NCBI GenBank assembly: GCA_016699715.1
Contig: CP065007.1
Span: 2,728,001-2,792,000 of the forward strand
Direction of reading: 5' to 3'
DNA from: Candidatus Competibacteraceae bacterium
GTDB taxonomy: Bacteria; Pseudomonadota; Gammaproteobacteria; Competibacterales; Competibacteraceae
Length of the DNA stretch: 64,000 nucleotides
The position numbers and the translations under genes were made by a program. Below, piece after piece: positions 44,181 to 53,222 of the stretch (positions are counted from its first letter, which is position 1; every line of letters starts with the position of its first letter). Below the pieces are notes generated by a model that ran no database searches, had not been told where the DNA came from, and saw nothing but the letters and a program-made list of their open reading frames with translations.

Positions 44181-45263
44181 TCAGGCATCGTTATTCCCCA
44201 GCACGGCCTGCTTGCGCTGCCTGGCGAATTCCAACAAGCGGCGAATGGGCCGAACCGCCCGTTCGCGCACCGCTTCGTCGATGAAGATCTCATTCCGACC
44301 GGTTTCCAGCACCCGCGCCAGGTTGCGCAAACCGTTCATCGCCATCCATGGGCAGTGGGCGCAGCTGACGCAGGAGGCGCCCTTGCCGGCGGTGGGCGCT
44401 TCCAGAAAAACCTTGTCCGGCGCCGCCTGTCGCATCTTGTGAAACAGACCGTTGTCGGTGGCGACGATAAACTTTTTCGCCGGCAGCTTGCGCGCCGCCT
44501 CGACCAGCGCCGTGGTCGATCCGACCATGTCGGCCTGGGCAATAATATCCAGCGGTGATTCGGGGTGGACCAGCACCCTGGCGTCGGGATGCCGGGCGCG
44601 CAGCTTGCGCAGTCCATCGGCCTTGAAGGCTTCGTGCACCACGCAGGAGCCGCTCCACAGCAACATATCGACGCCGGTCTCCCGCTGTACGTAGGCGCCC
44701 AGGTGCCGGTCGGGTGCCCAAATCAGTTTTTCGCCGCGCTCGGCCAAATGGCGCACCAGGTCCAGGGCGATGCCCGAGGTGACCACCCAGTCGGAACGGG
44801 CCTTCACCGCCGCGCTGGTGTTGGCGTAGACCACCACCGCCCGCTCGGGGTGCTGGTCGCAGAAGGCGGCGAATTCCTCGGGAGGACAACCCAGATCCAG
44901 CGAGCACTCGGCCCGCAGGTCCGGCATCAACACCCGTTTTTCCGGATTGAGGATCTTGGCGGTCTCGCCCATGAAACGTACCCCCGCCACTACCAGCGTG
45001 CTGGCTTTGCACTCGGTACCGAAGCGGGCCATGTCCAGCGAATCCGATACATAGCCACCAGTGGCCTCGGCCAGCTCCTGCAGTTCGGGCGAAGTGTAGT
45101 AATGAGCGACCAGAGCGGCGTCCCGTTCCACCAGCAAGCGTTCGATCTTCGCCACCAACGCCGCTTTTTCGGCGGCGTCCAGCGTCTCGAGCACGGTGGG
45201 CGGCACCTGCACCGGCAACAGGCGGTGGTCCTTGGTGAAAATCTCGGCAGTGACTGCGCTCAT
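44181..45263 (-). CDS. nadA: Quinolinate synthase A
   Basis: NadA is a [4Fe-4S] enzyme that condenses iminoaspartate with dihydroxyacetone phosphate to quinolinate for NAD. The 360-residue product has AHYYTSPELQELAEATGG, GVRFMGETAKILNPEK, cysteine positions in ECSLDLGC, WSGSCVVHE and SCVSCAHCPWM, and the VHPESP block. It follows nrtR in the same direction, 31 bases apart, so it is almost certainly in one operon controlled by NrtR. Confidence 0.96.
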   Translation of the reverse strand: MSAVTAEIFTKDHRLLPVQVPPTVLETLDAAEKAALVAKIERLLVERDAALVAHYYTSPELQELAEATGGYVSDSLDMARFGTECKASTLVVAGVRFMGETAKILNPEKRVLMPDLRAECSLDLGCPPEEFAAFCDQHPERAVVVYANTSAAVKARSDWVVTSGIALDLVRHLAERGEKLIWAPDRHLGAYVQRETGVDMLLWSGSCVVHEAFKADGLRKLRARHPDARVLVHPESPLDIIAQADMVGSTTALVEAARKLPAKKFIVATDNGLFHKMRQAAPDKVFLEAPTAGKGASCVSCAHCPWMAMNGLRNLARVLETGRNEIFIDEAVRERAVRPIRRLLEFARQRKQAVLGNNDA

Positions 45264-45294
45264 GCGTGTTTCTCCGGCGACCGTATCGATCGCA

Positions 45295-45945
45295 TTACTT
45301 GATCAGCTCAACCTGGCCAGGGTGCAGGGCTCGATACAACCGGGCTGGCCGTCGGCCGCCGTGCCGCGCCAGCTCGCCGGTGGCTTCGATGTGATCCAGC
45401 GCCAGTACGCGCTTGCGGAAATTGCGCTTGTCCAACGGTTCGCCCAGGATGATTTCGTGGACCGCCTGCAATTCGCTCAAGGTGAAGCGCTCCGGCATGA
45501 GTTGCAGGGCGATGGTGGAATACAGCAGTTTGGCCGCCAACCGGCGACGGGCCACCGCGACGATCTCGCCGTGGTCCAGGACCAGCGGTGGCGGTTCGGC
45601 CACCGCCGCCCAGCGCACGGTATCGCCCACGACCGGAGCGCCGATCGACCCACTGGCGATGGGAATCAGCGCGAAGTAGGCCACCGCCACCATCCGCCGC
45701 GCCGGGTTACGATCCGGTCGGCCGAAGGTGTACAACTGCTCCAGATACACCTCGGACAGACCCGTCTGTTCAGCCAACTGGCGGCGGGCGGCGGCGTCCA
45801 GATCTTCATCCACGCCGACCGGACCGCCAGGCAGTCCCCAACCGGTCGTCTGTCGCGCCAGCAGCACCTCCAGCCGTTCGCCGCGAATGGCGAACGGCAC
45901 AATGTCGGTGGTCAGGGTCGGCAGGCTGGCGGTCGGCGAGTTCAT
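45295..45945 (-). CDS. nrtR: NrtR-like NUDIX/winged-helix regulator of NAD biosynthesis
   Basis: The 216-residue product has an N-terminal NUDIX fold (DIVPFAIRGERLEVLLARQ, WGLPGGPVGVDEDLDAAARR) and a C-terminal winged helix (FTLSELQAVHEIILGEPLDKRNFRKRVLAL region) as in NrtR. The Nudix box is degenerate: the REUxEExGU part reads RQLAEQTGL, so it should sense ADP-ribose rather than cleave it. It is followed by nadA. The ATG at 45945 is chosen; an upstream TTG at 45969 would place the start inside a palindrome. Confidence 0.87.
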   Translation of the reverse strand: MNSPTASLPTLTTDIVPFAIRGERLEVLLARQTTGWGLPGGPVGVDEDLDAAARRQLAEQTGLSEVYLEQLYTFGRPDRNPARRMVAVAYFALIPIASGSIGAPVVGDTVRWAAVAEPPPLVLDHGEIVAVARRRLAAKLLYSTIALQLMPERFTLSELQAVHEIILGEPLDKRNFRKRVLALDHIEATGELARHGGRRPARLYRALHPGQVELIK

Positions 45946-45960
45946 TGGTCTTTTCGTGTT

Positions 45961-46003
45961 GGTGTACAAACTACACCTTTATATTAGTGTCATTTAAACA
46001 CTA
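45961..46003 (-). promoter_or_regulatory. Twin palindromes upstream of nrtR-nadA (putative NrtR operators)
   Basis: Two inverted repeats with identical 7-base spacers lie just before the nrtR start: GGTGT-N7-ACACC (45961-45977) and TAGTGT-N7-ACACTA (45985-46003). They share GTGT-N7-ACAC. Their position fits autorepression of nrtR-nadA. Assignment to NrtR is inferred from position and symmetry. Confidence 0.6.
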
Positions 46004-46104
46004 TTACAAGTGGATGACGGCGGTTTTGCGGATCGATGAAAACGGACGCTGACGGATTTCGCTAGAATGCACCCCTACCAAAATACAATGCGGGAGAATC
46101 GATC

Positions 46105-46773
46105 ATGGGGGTCCAGCGGGAAACGGTGGTGCTGGTGCATGGTTTGTACGTGCACGGCTTGTGGATGCGACTGCTTGAGTACTGGCTGGAAGAGGCCGGT
46201 TACCACACGGTGAACTACTCCTACCCGAGCATCACGCGCTCACCGGCGGAAAACGCCGAGGATTTGCACACTTTGTTGAAGTCGCTGGATACGCCGGTCG
46301 TTCATTTCCTGGGCCACAGCATGGGCGGCTTGGTGGTGCGCCATTTATTCCATCATTACCCCAAACAGCGGCCCGGTCGCATCGTGACCCTGGGCACGCC
46401 CCATCAGGGCAGCTACGCCGCTCGCATCATGCACGACAGCGGGTTGGGCCTGTTCGTGGGCCAAGGCGGCTTAGAGGGTGGGCTGATGGGCGATGCGCCG
46501 GCCTGGGTCGCGCCCAACCCACTCGGTTCGATCGCCGGCACTCTAAACATCGGCCTGGGCCTGTTGTTTCCCGGCATGCCAGCGCCGTCCGACGGCATGA
46601 TCGCGGTGGTCGAAACTCAGTTTCCCGGCATGGCCGATCATATTTGCCTGCCGGTTTCGCACATGCAGATGCTGGTGGATCCAACGACGATCACTCAGGC
46701 GTGCGCGTTTTTTGCCACCAGCCGGTTCCGCCATGTCCGCTCTGCGCGACTGGAAGAGGGAATGGTAGACTGA
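46105..46773 (+). CDS. Alpha/beta hydrolase, lipase/PGAP1-like
   Basis: The 222-residue product has an alpha/beta-hydrolase oxyanion region VVLVHGLYVHGLWM, the nucleophile elbow GHSMGG (Ser in FLGHSMGGLVVRHLF), VTLGTPHQGSYAA and a candidate catalytic His in LPVSHMQML. It has no signal peptide, so it is probably cytosolic. Substrate is unknown. GGGAGAAT precedes the ATG. It sits 46 bases before yebC. Confidence 0.85.
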   Translation: MGVQRETVVLVHGLYVHGLWMRLLEYWLEEAGYHTVNYSYPSITRSPAENAEDLHTLLKSLDTPVVHFLGHSMGGLVVRHLFHHYPKQRPGRIVTLGTPHQGSYAARIMHDSGLGLFVGQGGLEGGLMGDAPAWVAPNPLGSIAGTLNIGLGLLFPGMPAPSDGMIAVVETQFPGMADHICLPVSHMQMLVDPTTITQACAFFATSRFRHVRSARLEEGMVD

Positions 46774-46819
46774 CATGAGTTTTCAGGCACTGACGCCTAA
46801 TTGACGCAAGAGGCTTCGC

Positions 46820-47563
46820 ATGGCTGGACATAGCAAGTGGGCGAACATCCAACATCGGAAAAACACCCAGGACGCCAAACGCGGCAAGTTGTTCACCCGG
46901 CTGATCCGCGAAACCACCGTGGCGGCCCGCATGGGCGGCGGCGACCCCAACGCCAACCCGCGATTGCGGCTGGCGGTGGACAAGGCGCTGGCCGCCAACA
47001 TGCCCAAGGACACCGTTGACCGGGCCATCAAGCGCGGTACCGGCGGGCTGGAGGGCGTGGAGTACGAGGAAATCCGCTACGAGGGCTATGGGCCGGGCGG
47101 AGTGGCGGTGATGGTGGATGCCGTGACCGACAATCGCAATCGCACGGTGGCGGAAGTCCGTCACGCCTTCAGCAAATGCGGCGGCAATCTCGGCACCAGC
47201 GGTTCGGTGGCGTTTCAGTTCACCGAGCAGGGGGTGCTGAGCTATCCAGCCGGTAGCGACGAGGACCACCTCATGGAAGTCGCCATCGAGGCCGGCGCCG
47301 ACGATGTGCTGAGTTACGAGGACGGCTCGGTGGACGTGCTCGTCAGTCCGGCGGCCTTTCAGGAGGTCAAGCAGGCCATGATCGCCGCCGGCCTGGAACC
47401 GGAGGCAGCGGAAGTGACCCAGCGCGCCGGCTCCAGCACCACCCTCGGTTTCGAGGACGCCCAGAAAATGGTCAAGCTGCTGGAGATGCTGGAAGATCTG
47501 GACGACACGCAGAACGTCTACTCCAACGCCGACATTTCCGACGACATCCTGGCCAAACTCTGA
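46820..47563 (+). CDS. yebC: YebC/PmpR family transcriptional or translational regulator
   Basis: The 247-residue product begins with the family signature AGHSKWANIQHRKNTQDAKR and has ANMPKDTVDRAIKRGTGG, YEGYGPGGVAVMVDAVTDN and VRHAFSKCGGNLGTSGSV. Family members are reported as DNA-binding regulators, and more recently some are linked to ribosome stalling relief. It is the usual upstream neighbour of ruvC, as here, three bases away. Confidence 0.96.
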   Translation: MAGHSKWANIQHRKNTQDAKRGKLFTRLIRETTVAARMGGGDPNANPRLRLAVDKALAANMPKDTVDRAIKRGTGGLEGVEYEEIRYEGYGPGGVAVMVDAVTDNRNRTVAEVRHAFSKCGGNLGTSGSVAFQFTEQGVLSYPAGSDEDHLMEVAIEAGADDVLSYEDGSVDVLVSPAAFQEVKQAMIAAGLEPEAAEVTQRAGSSTTLGFEDAQKMVKLLEMLEDLDDTQNVYSNADISDDILAKL

Positions 47564-47565
47564 GC

Positions 47566-48090
47566 GTGACGACAGTGCGGCTGATGGGCATCGATCCCGG
47601 TTCGCGGATCACCGGCTACGGCATTGTCGACATGGACGGGCCGCGCAGCCGCCATATCGCCAGCGGCTGCATCCAGACCGGCAGCGACCGGCCGCTACCG
47701 GAACGCCTGAAAACCATTTTCGAAGGGTTGAGCACCGTGATTCAGTCCTGGCAACCGGCGGAAGTCGCGGTCGAGCAGGTATTCATGCACCGCAATCCCG
47801 ATTCGGCGCTCAAGCTTGGGCAGGCTCGGGGCGCGGCGCTGTGCGCCGTGGTGCTGGCCGGATTGCCGGTCAGCGAATACGCGCCGCGCGCCATCAAGCA
47901 GGCGGTGGTGGGCAGCGGCGCGGCCGATAAATCGCAGGTGCAACATATGGTCGCCTTGCTGCTGAGCTTGCCGGAATCGCCGCAAGCCGATGCCGCCGAC
48001 GCCTTGGCGGTGGCGATCTGCCATGGCCACACCCGGCAGACCTTGCAGCGGTTCGGTTCCGCCGCCGTGCTGGCCGGGAGGCGACGGTGA
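47566..48090 (+). CDS. ruvC: Holliday junction resolvase RuvC
   Basis: RuvC cleaves Holliday junctions. The 174-residue product has the acidic catalytic set: Asp in MGIDPGSRITGYG, Glu in VAVEQVFMHRN, and the late Asp pair in QADAADALAVAICH. It starts with GTG at 47566. The stop overlaps the ruvA start (GTGA). Confidence 0.96.
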   Translation: MTTVRLMGIDPGSRITGYGIVDMDGPRSRHIASGCIQTGSDRPLPERLKTIFEGLSTVIQSWQPAEVAVEQVFMHRNPDSALKLGQARGAALCAVVLAGLPVSEYAPRAIKQAVVGSGAADKSQVQHMVALLLSLPESPQADAADALAVAICHGHTRQTLQRFGSAAVLAGRRR

Positions 48091-48695
48091 TCGGCCGCCT
48101 GCGCGGGCTGCTGATCTGGAAGCAGCCGCCGGGCCTGATGATCGACGCCCACGGCGTCGGTTACGAGCTGGAGGCGTCGATGAACACTTTTCAGAGCCTG
48201 CCGGAACTGGGTGTGGAGGTTGCCTTGTTCACCCATCTGGCGGTGCGCGAGGACGCCCATGCCCTGTACGGTTTCGCCAGCACCGCCGAGCGCGGCCTGT
48301 TCCGCAACCTGATTCGGGTCAGCGGGGTAGGGCCGCGGCTGGCGCTGCTGATTCTGTCCGGCATGAGCGTGGAGGCGTTCGGCCGCTGCGTGCGCGAAAG
48401 TGACGCCACCGCGCTGACCCGATTGCCGGGCATCGGCAAGAAAACCGCCGAGCGCTTGATCATCGAAATGCGTGATCGGATCGGCGAACTAGGCCCGTAT
48501 CCGGCGACCGTCACCCTGCCAGGCGATCGCCCCGTGACGGCGGACGCCACGCCGCGGGACGATGCCATCAGCGCCTTGGTGGCGCTGGGCTACAAGCTGC
48601 CCGAAGCCTCGCGCATGGTGCAGAGCCTCGACATCGAAGATCTCGCCAGCGAAGCGATCATCCGGTTGGCGCTACAATCCAGCGTCCGCCGCTGA
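48087..48695 (+). CDS. ruvA: Holliday junction branch migration protein RuvA
   Basis: RuvA tetramers hold the junction for RuvB. The 202-residue product has the OB-fold start IGRLRGLLIWKQPPGLMIDA, the acidic-pin/HhH region (LIRVSGVGPRLALLILSGMS, LTRLPGIGKKTAERLIIEMRD) and the flexible C-terminal domain III (DDAISALVALGYKLPEASRM). It starts with GTG at 48087, coupled to ruvC. Confidence 0.96.
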   Translation: MIGRLRGLLIWKQPPGLMIDAHGVGYELEASMNTFQSLPELGVEVALFTHLAVREDAHALYGFASTAERGLFRNLIRVSGVGPRLALLILSGMSVEAFGRCVRESDATALTRLPGIGKKTAERLIIEMRDRIGELGPYPATVTLPGDRPVTADATPRDDAISALVALGYKLPEASRMVQSLDIEDLASEAIIRLALQSSVRR

Positions 48696-48805
48696 TGCCG
48701 CTGCAGTCGTTGGCGAACCAGCGCGTTTGTTCGCGTTTGGCCTTAAACTTCCGCTGCTAAACTCCCGATAGCGCCAGCTTCGCCACCTCACCGACCTCAC
48801 CGCTC

Positions 48806-49849
48806 ATGAACCCTTCCGATCGTCTGATTTCCCCGGCCACCAGCGGCGATGACGCCACTCAGGACCGGGCCGTCCGCCCCCGGCGGCTGGACGAGTACAT
48901 CGGCCAGCAGACCATGCGCGAGCAGTTGGAGATTTTCGTCCAGGCCGCCCGCGCCCGCGCCGAGGCGCTGGACCATGTGCTGCTGTTTGGCCCGCCCGGT
49001 TTGGGCAAAACCACCCTGGCGCATATCGTCGCCGTCGAGATGGGCGTCAACCTGCGCCAGACTTCCGGGCCGGTGCTGGAGCGGCCCGGCGACATCGCCG
49101 CGCTGCTGACCAACCTGGAACCGCGCGACGTGCTGTTCATCGACGAAATTCACCGCTTGAGCCCGGTGGTGGAGGAAGTGCTGTATCCGGCGATGGAGGA
49201 TTATCAGATCGACATCATGATCGGCGAGGGACCGGCGGCGCGCTCGATCAAGTTGGACCTGCCGCCGTTCACCCTGGTCGGCGCCACCACCCGCGCTGGC
49301 CTGCTGACCTCGCCGTTGCGGGACCGCTTCGGCATCGTCCACCGGCTGGAGTTTTACACGCCGGAGGAACTGACCGAGATCGTGGCCCGCTCGGCGCGCA
49401 TTCTCGGGATCGAGACCGATGATCCCGAAGGCGCGATAGAGATCGGCCGGCGTTCGCGCGGCACGCCCCGCATCGCCAACCGGCTGTTGCGGCGGGTGCG
49501 TGATTTCGCCCAGGTGAAGGCGGACGGGCGGATCACCGTCGAGGTGGCGCGGCGGGCGCTCGATCTGCTGAAAGTGGACGAACACGGTTTCGACGAGTTG
49601 GACCGGCGGTTGTTGTGGCTGATGATCGACAAATTCGGCGGCGGGCCGGTGGGGCTGGACACGCTGGCGGCGGCGCTGGGCGAGGAGCGCGGCACCATCG
49701 AAGAGGTCTTGGAACCGTATTTGATCCAGCAGGGTTTCCTGATGCGTACCCCGCGCGGCCGGCTGGCGACCGCGCACGCGTACCGTCATTTCGGCTTGGC
49801 CACCACCGGTCCGGCGGGGGGCGGCGATCTGTTTGGCGCCGCCCCCTAG
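48806..49849 (+). CDS. ruvB: Holliday junction branch migration ATPase RuvB
   Basis: RuvB is the AAA+ motor of branch migration. The 347-residue product has RPRRLDEYIGQ, Walker A FGPPGLGKTTLA, Walker B LFIDEIHRLSP, sensor TTRAGLLTSPLRDRFGI and the winged-helix C-terminal domain. It follows ruvA after 110 bases. It ends two bases before the convergent EF-hand gene. Confidence 0.97.
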   Translation: MNPSDRLISPATSGDDATQDRAVRPRRLDEYIGQQTMREQLEIFVQAARARAEALDHVLLFGPPGLGKTTLAHIVAVEMGVNLRQTSGPVLERPGDIAALLTNLEPRDVLFIDEIHRLSPVVEEVLYPAMEDYQIDIMIGEGPAARSIKLDLPPFTLVGATTRAGLLTSPLRDRFGIVHRLEFYTPEELTEIVARSARILGIETDDPEGAIEIGRRSRGTPRIANRLLRRVRDFAQVKADGRITVEVARRALDLLKVDEHGFDELDRRLLWLMIDKFGGGPVGLDTLAAALGEERGTIEEVLEPYLIQQGFLMRTPRGRLATAHAYRHFGLATTGPAGGGDLFGAAP

Positions 49850-49851
49850 CG

Positions 49852-50196
49852 TCAAGGCCTGGCCGGAGTGGACGGCGCCTGGGGTTGCGCGCCTTCGGGG
49901 ACGATGGGTGCGGTCAAGGTTGGAGGCGTTGCGGGTACCACCGCCTCGCCATCCTCCGGGATGGCCGGCTCGGTGGCCGGTGGCAGCTTTTCCACCGCGA
50001 TGTCGTATTCGTCCACGCTGAGGGTACCGTCGGCGTCGGTGTCGGCCTCGTCAAAATCCAGCCCATCGACGCTGGCGGCTTCATCGGCGCTGATCAAGCC
50101 GTCGCCATCGGTGTCGACCTCTTCGAAGGTCAACGGAGTCGCCGCGAAAACAGGCAGGGCAACCAGCAGCAAGACCAGTACAATAAGGGCGCGCAT
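49852..50196 (-). CDS. Secreted EF-hand domain protein
   Basis: The 114-residue product has a signal peptide (RALIVLVLLLVALPVFA), then two EF-hand calcium loops, DTDGDGLISADE and DTDADGTLSVDE, each with the D-x-D-x-D-G pattern, and a Pro/Ala-rich tail. It is likely a periplasmic calcium-binding protein of unknown role. It is inserted on the opposite strand between ruvB and the ybgC-tol operon. Confidence 0.8.
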   Translation of the reverse strand: MRALIVLVLLLVALPVFAATPLTFEEVDTDGDGLISADEAASVDGLDFDEADTDADGTLSVDEYDIAVEKLPPATEPAIPEDGEAVVPATPPTLTAPIVPEGAQPQAPSTPARP

Positions 50197-50284
50197 GATG
50201 AGGGATCTCCACGGACTCGCGCGACTCCGGATGGAGCGGCGGCATTGTTGGGATAGGCAAAATCGATTTTAGTGGAAACGGGAA

Positions 50285-50678
50285 ATGTTTGTCTGGCCGG
50301 TGCGGGTTTACTATGAGGACACCGATAGCGGTGGGGTGGTGTATTACGCCAACTATCTGAAGTTCATGGAGCGCGCCCGCACCGAGTGGTTGCGCGCCCA
50401 CGGTTTCGAGCAGGACGTCCTGCTGCGCGACCGGCAGGTATTGTTCGCGGTGCGGACGCTGAGCGTGGACTATCGTCGGCCGGCCCGGTTCAACGATCTG
50501 CTGGAGGTGAGCAGTCGGATCGCGGAAGCAGGCGGCGCCAGTCTCACCTTTGCCCAAAACATCCACCGGGCCGGCTCCACCGAAGTATTGTGCGGCGCGC
50601 GAGTCAAGGTGGCGTGTATCGATGCGACGAGTTTCCGGGCACGCCGGTTGCCCCGGCAATTGATGAGGGAGATTGTAG

Positions 50679-50689
<11 letters not shown>
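50285..50689 (+). CDS. ybgC: Tol-Pal-associated acyl-CoA thioesterase YbgC
   Basis: A hotdog-fold thioesterase of 134 residues with the active-site region VYYEDTDSGGVVYYANYLKF and the conserved MERARTEWLR. It is the standard first gene of the tol-pal operon. Its stop overlaps the tolQ start region (tolQ GTG at 50679). Confidence 0.95.
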
Positions 50690-51401
<712 letters not shown>

Positions 51402-51407
51402 CCCGTC

Positions 51408-51863
51408 ATGGCGCGACGCAGTTCGCATGGCCGCCTGAAGGCGGAAATTAACATTGTGCCTTACATCGACGTGATGCTGGTGTTGCTGGTCATTTTCATG
51501 GTCACCGCGCCGCTGCTCAATCAGGGGGTGGAGGTGGATTTGCCCAAGGCGCCGGCGGAATCGTTGAACGACCGGGATCGAGCGTCCGAAGTGGTGGTGC
51601 TATCGGTACAGAAGGATGGCGCCTGTTATCTGGGGATTGGCACGGAGAAAGCGCAACCGGTGAATTGCGACACCTTGGAGCCGCGACTGCAAGGCGTCGC
51701 GGAACTGATGGCGCATAAACCGCAACCGCCGGTCCTGGTGCGCGCCGACCGGGAAGTCAAATACGATCAGGTCATCAAGGGCATGACCGCGCTGCGCAAC
51801 GCCGGCGCGGTCAAGGTCGGCTTGTCCACGGCGCCTCCGGACGGATCGGCGAGCCAACGGTAA
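51408..51863 (+). CDS. tolR: Tol-Pal system motor subunit TolR
   Basis: TolR is a 151-residue inner-membrane protein with one N-terminal membrane segment containing the proton-carrying Asp in NIVPYIDVMLVLLVIFMVTA. The periplasmic domain follows. It starts six bases after tolQ. Two Cys residues in the periplasmic part (GACYLGIG, VNCDTLE) could form a disulfide; that is an inference. Confidence 0.95.
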   Translation: MARRSSHGRLKAEINIVPYIDVMLVLLVIFMVTAPLLNQGVEVDLPKAPAESLNDRDRASEVVVLSVQKDGACYLGIGTEKAQPVNCDTLEPRLQGVAELMAHKPQPPVLVRADREVKYDQVIKGMTALRNAGAVKVGLSTAPPDGSASQR

Positions 51864-51872
51864 CCGCGGTTG

Positions 51873-53165
51873 ATGCAACTCGGGCGTGGGGAAAAGCACC
51901 AAGACCTCGTGGCGACGGCGGTCACCATTGCCGTCCATGCTTTTGTCGGCCTATTTTTATTGTTGAATCTGAATATCACGGATGCGCTGCATCCCGAGCC
52001 GACTGAAATCGAGGCGATTCCGGCCGAGGTGGTGGACGAGGTCGCGATCCACGAAGAATTGGAGCGCCTGGCGCGGGAAGAGCGGCGACAGCAACGCGCG
52101 GAAGCCGAGCACCAGGCCGAACTGGCGCGAGCGGCGCGGGAAGCGGAAGAGCGGCGACAGGCGGAACTTCGCCGCCAGCGCGAGGAAGAGAGACGCGAGG
52201 CTGAGGAACGGCGTCAGGCAGAAGAAGCCAAACACAAAGCCGAAGAGCAACGCCAAGCGGCGACCGAGGCCAAACGCCAGGCGGTCGAGGCCGCTAAACG
52301 GCAAGCAGAGAAGCAACGGCAAGCAGATCGGGAAGCCCAGCGGCAGGCGGCGGCGGCAGCCAAGCGTCGAGCAGCCCTGGAAGCCCAGCGGCGGGCGGCA
52401 ACCGAGGCTAAGCGGGAGGCCCAGCGGCGGGCGGCAACCGAGGCTAAGCGGGAGGCCCAGCGGCGGGCGGCCCTGGAAGCCAAGCGCGAAGCGGCGGCCG
52501 AGGCCAAACGCCAAGCAGCCCTGGAAGCCCAGCGCAAAGCGGCGGCCGAGGCTAAGCGGGAAGCCCAGCGGCAGGCGGCGGCCGAGGCCAAACGCCAAGC
52601 AGCCCTGGAAGCCCAGCGCGAAGCGGCGGCCGAGGCTAAGCGGGAAGCCCAGCGGCAGGCGGCGGCCGAGGCCAAACGCCAAGCAGCCCTGGAAGCCCAG
52701 CGCGAAGCGGCGGCCGAGGCCAAACGCCAAGCAGCCCTGGAAGCCCAGCGGCGGGCGGCCCTGGAAGCCAAGCGGCAGGCCGAAGAAGCGAGAAGAAAAG
52801 CGGAAGAGGACGCCAGACGCAAAGCGGAAGAAGCGCGCAAACTGGCCCTTGAATTGGCTGCCAAGGAGGCTGCTGCTGGCAACTTTGCCAAATCGATCAT
52901 TCAGCCCTATGTGAAACGACGGTGGAATCCTCCACCGAGCACACCGAGAGGCGCGGTCTGTATCTTGCGTGTATTCGTCAAAGCATCTGGCGAAGTAACC
53001 AATGTCAGGGTTTTGAAATCTAGTGGCAATGCGATTGTCGATAATTCGGCCAAGGCAGCTGCGTTCAGGGCTTCACCGTTACCGATGCCTAATGATTCCT
53101 ACCAAGCAACTTATATCGCCAGTCAATCCCTCAATATAACGTTCCGAGCCTCGGATGCCGATTAG
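51873..53165 (+). CDS. tolA: Tol-Pal system protein TolA
   Basis: TolA bridges inner and outer membranes. The 430-residue product has a membrane anchor (VTIAVHAFVGLFLLLNLNI), a very long Ala/Glu/Lys/Arg-rich helical domain II (about residues 55-330), and domain III (KSIIQPYVKRRWNPP, GAVCILRVFVKASGEV). Domain II is built on tandem DNA repeats (52398-52770). The ATG at 51873 follows an in-frame TTG at 51870. The last part of the gene is more AT-rich than the repeats. Confidence 0.93.
   Translation: MQLGRGEKHQDLVATAVTIAVHAFVGLFLLLNLNITDALHPEPTEIEAIPAEVVDEVAIHEELERLAREERRQQRAEAEHQAELARAAREAEERRQAELRRQREEERREAEERRQAEEAKHKAEEQRQAATEAKRQAVEAAKRQAEKQRQADREAQRQAAAAAKRRAALEAQRRAATEAKREAQRRAATEAKREAQRRAALEAKREAAAEAKRQAALEAQRKAAAEAKREAQRQAAAEAKRQAALEAQREAAAEAKREAQRQAAAEAKRQAALEAQREAAAEAKRQAALEAQRRAALEAKRQAEEARRKAEEDARRKAEEARKLALELAAKEAAAGNFAKSIIQPYVKRRWNPPPSTPRGAVCILRVFVKASGEVTNVRVLKSSGNAIVDNSAKAAAFRASPLPMPNDSYQATYIASQSLNITFRASDAD
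52398..52770 (+). repeat. Tandem repeats coding TolA domain II
   Basis: An 84-bp unit (28 residues: AAAEAKREAQRQAAAEAKRQ then AALEAQRE) occurs at 52537-52620 and 52621-52704 nearly unchanged, with partial copies on both sides. A shorter 36-bp unit (AATEAKREAQRR) is duplicated just before. The copies are nearly identical at the DNA level, indicating recent duplication. Confidence 0.85.
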
Positions 53166-53222
53166 CACAAGAAAAGCCTAACTGTGTACTGCTTCATAGA
53201 CTTTGGATTAGGAGACAACCAA

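Noticed and set aside
52398..52770. CRISPR-like appearance of the tolA repeats
   Set aside because: The units are contiguous, multiples of three and coding, with no unique spacers.
51957..52900. Long antisense frames through the tolA repeats
   Set aside because: Low-complexity products (Leu/Ser/Ala repeats) produced by the repeat DNA.
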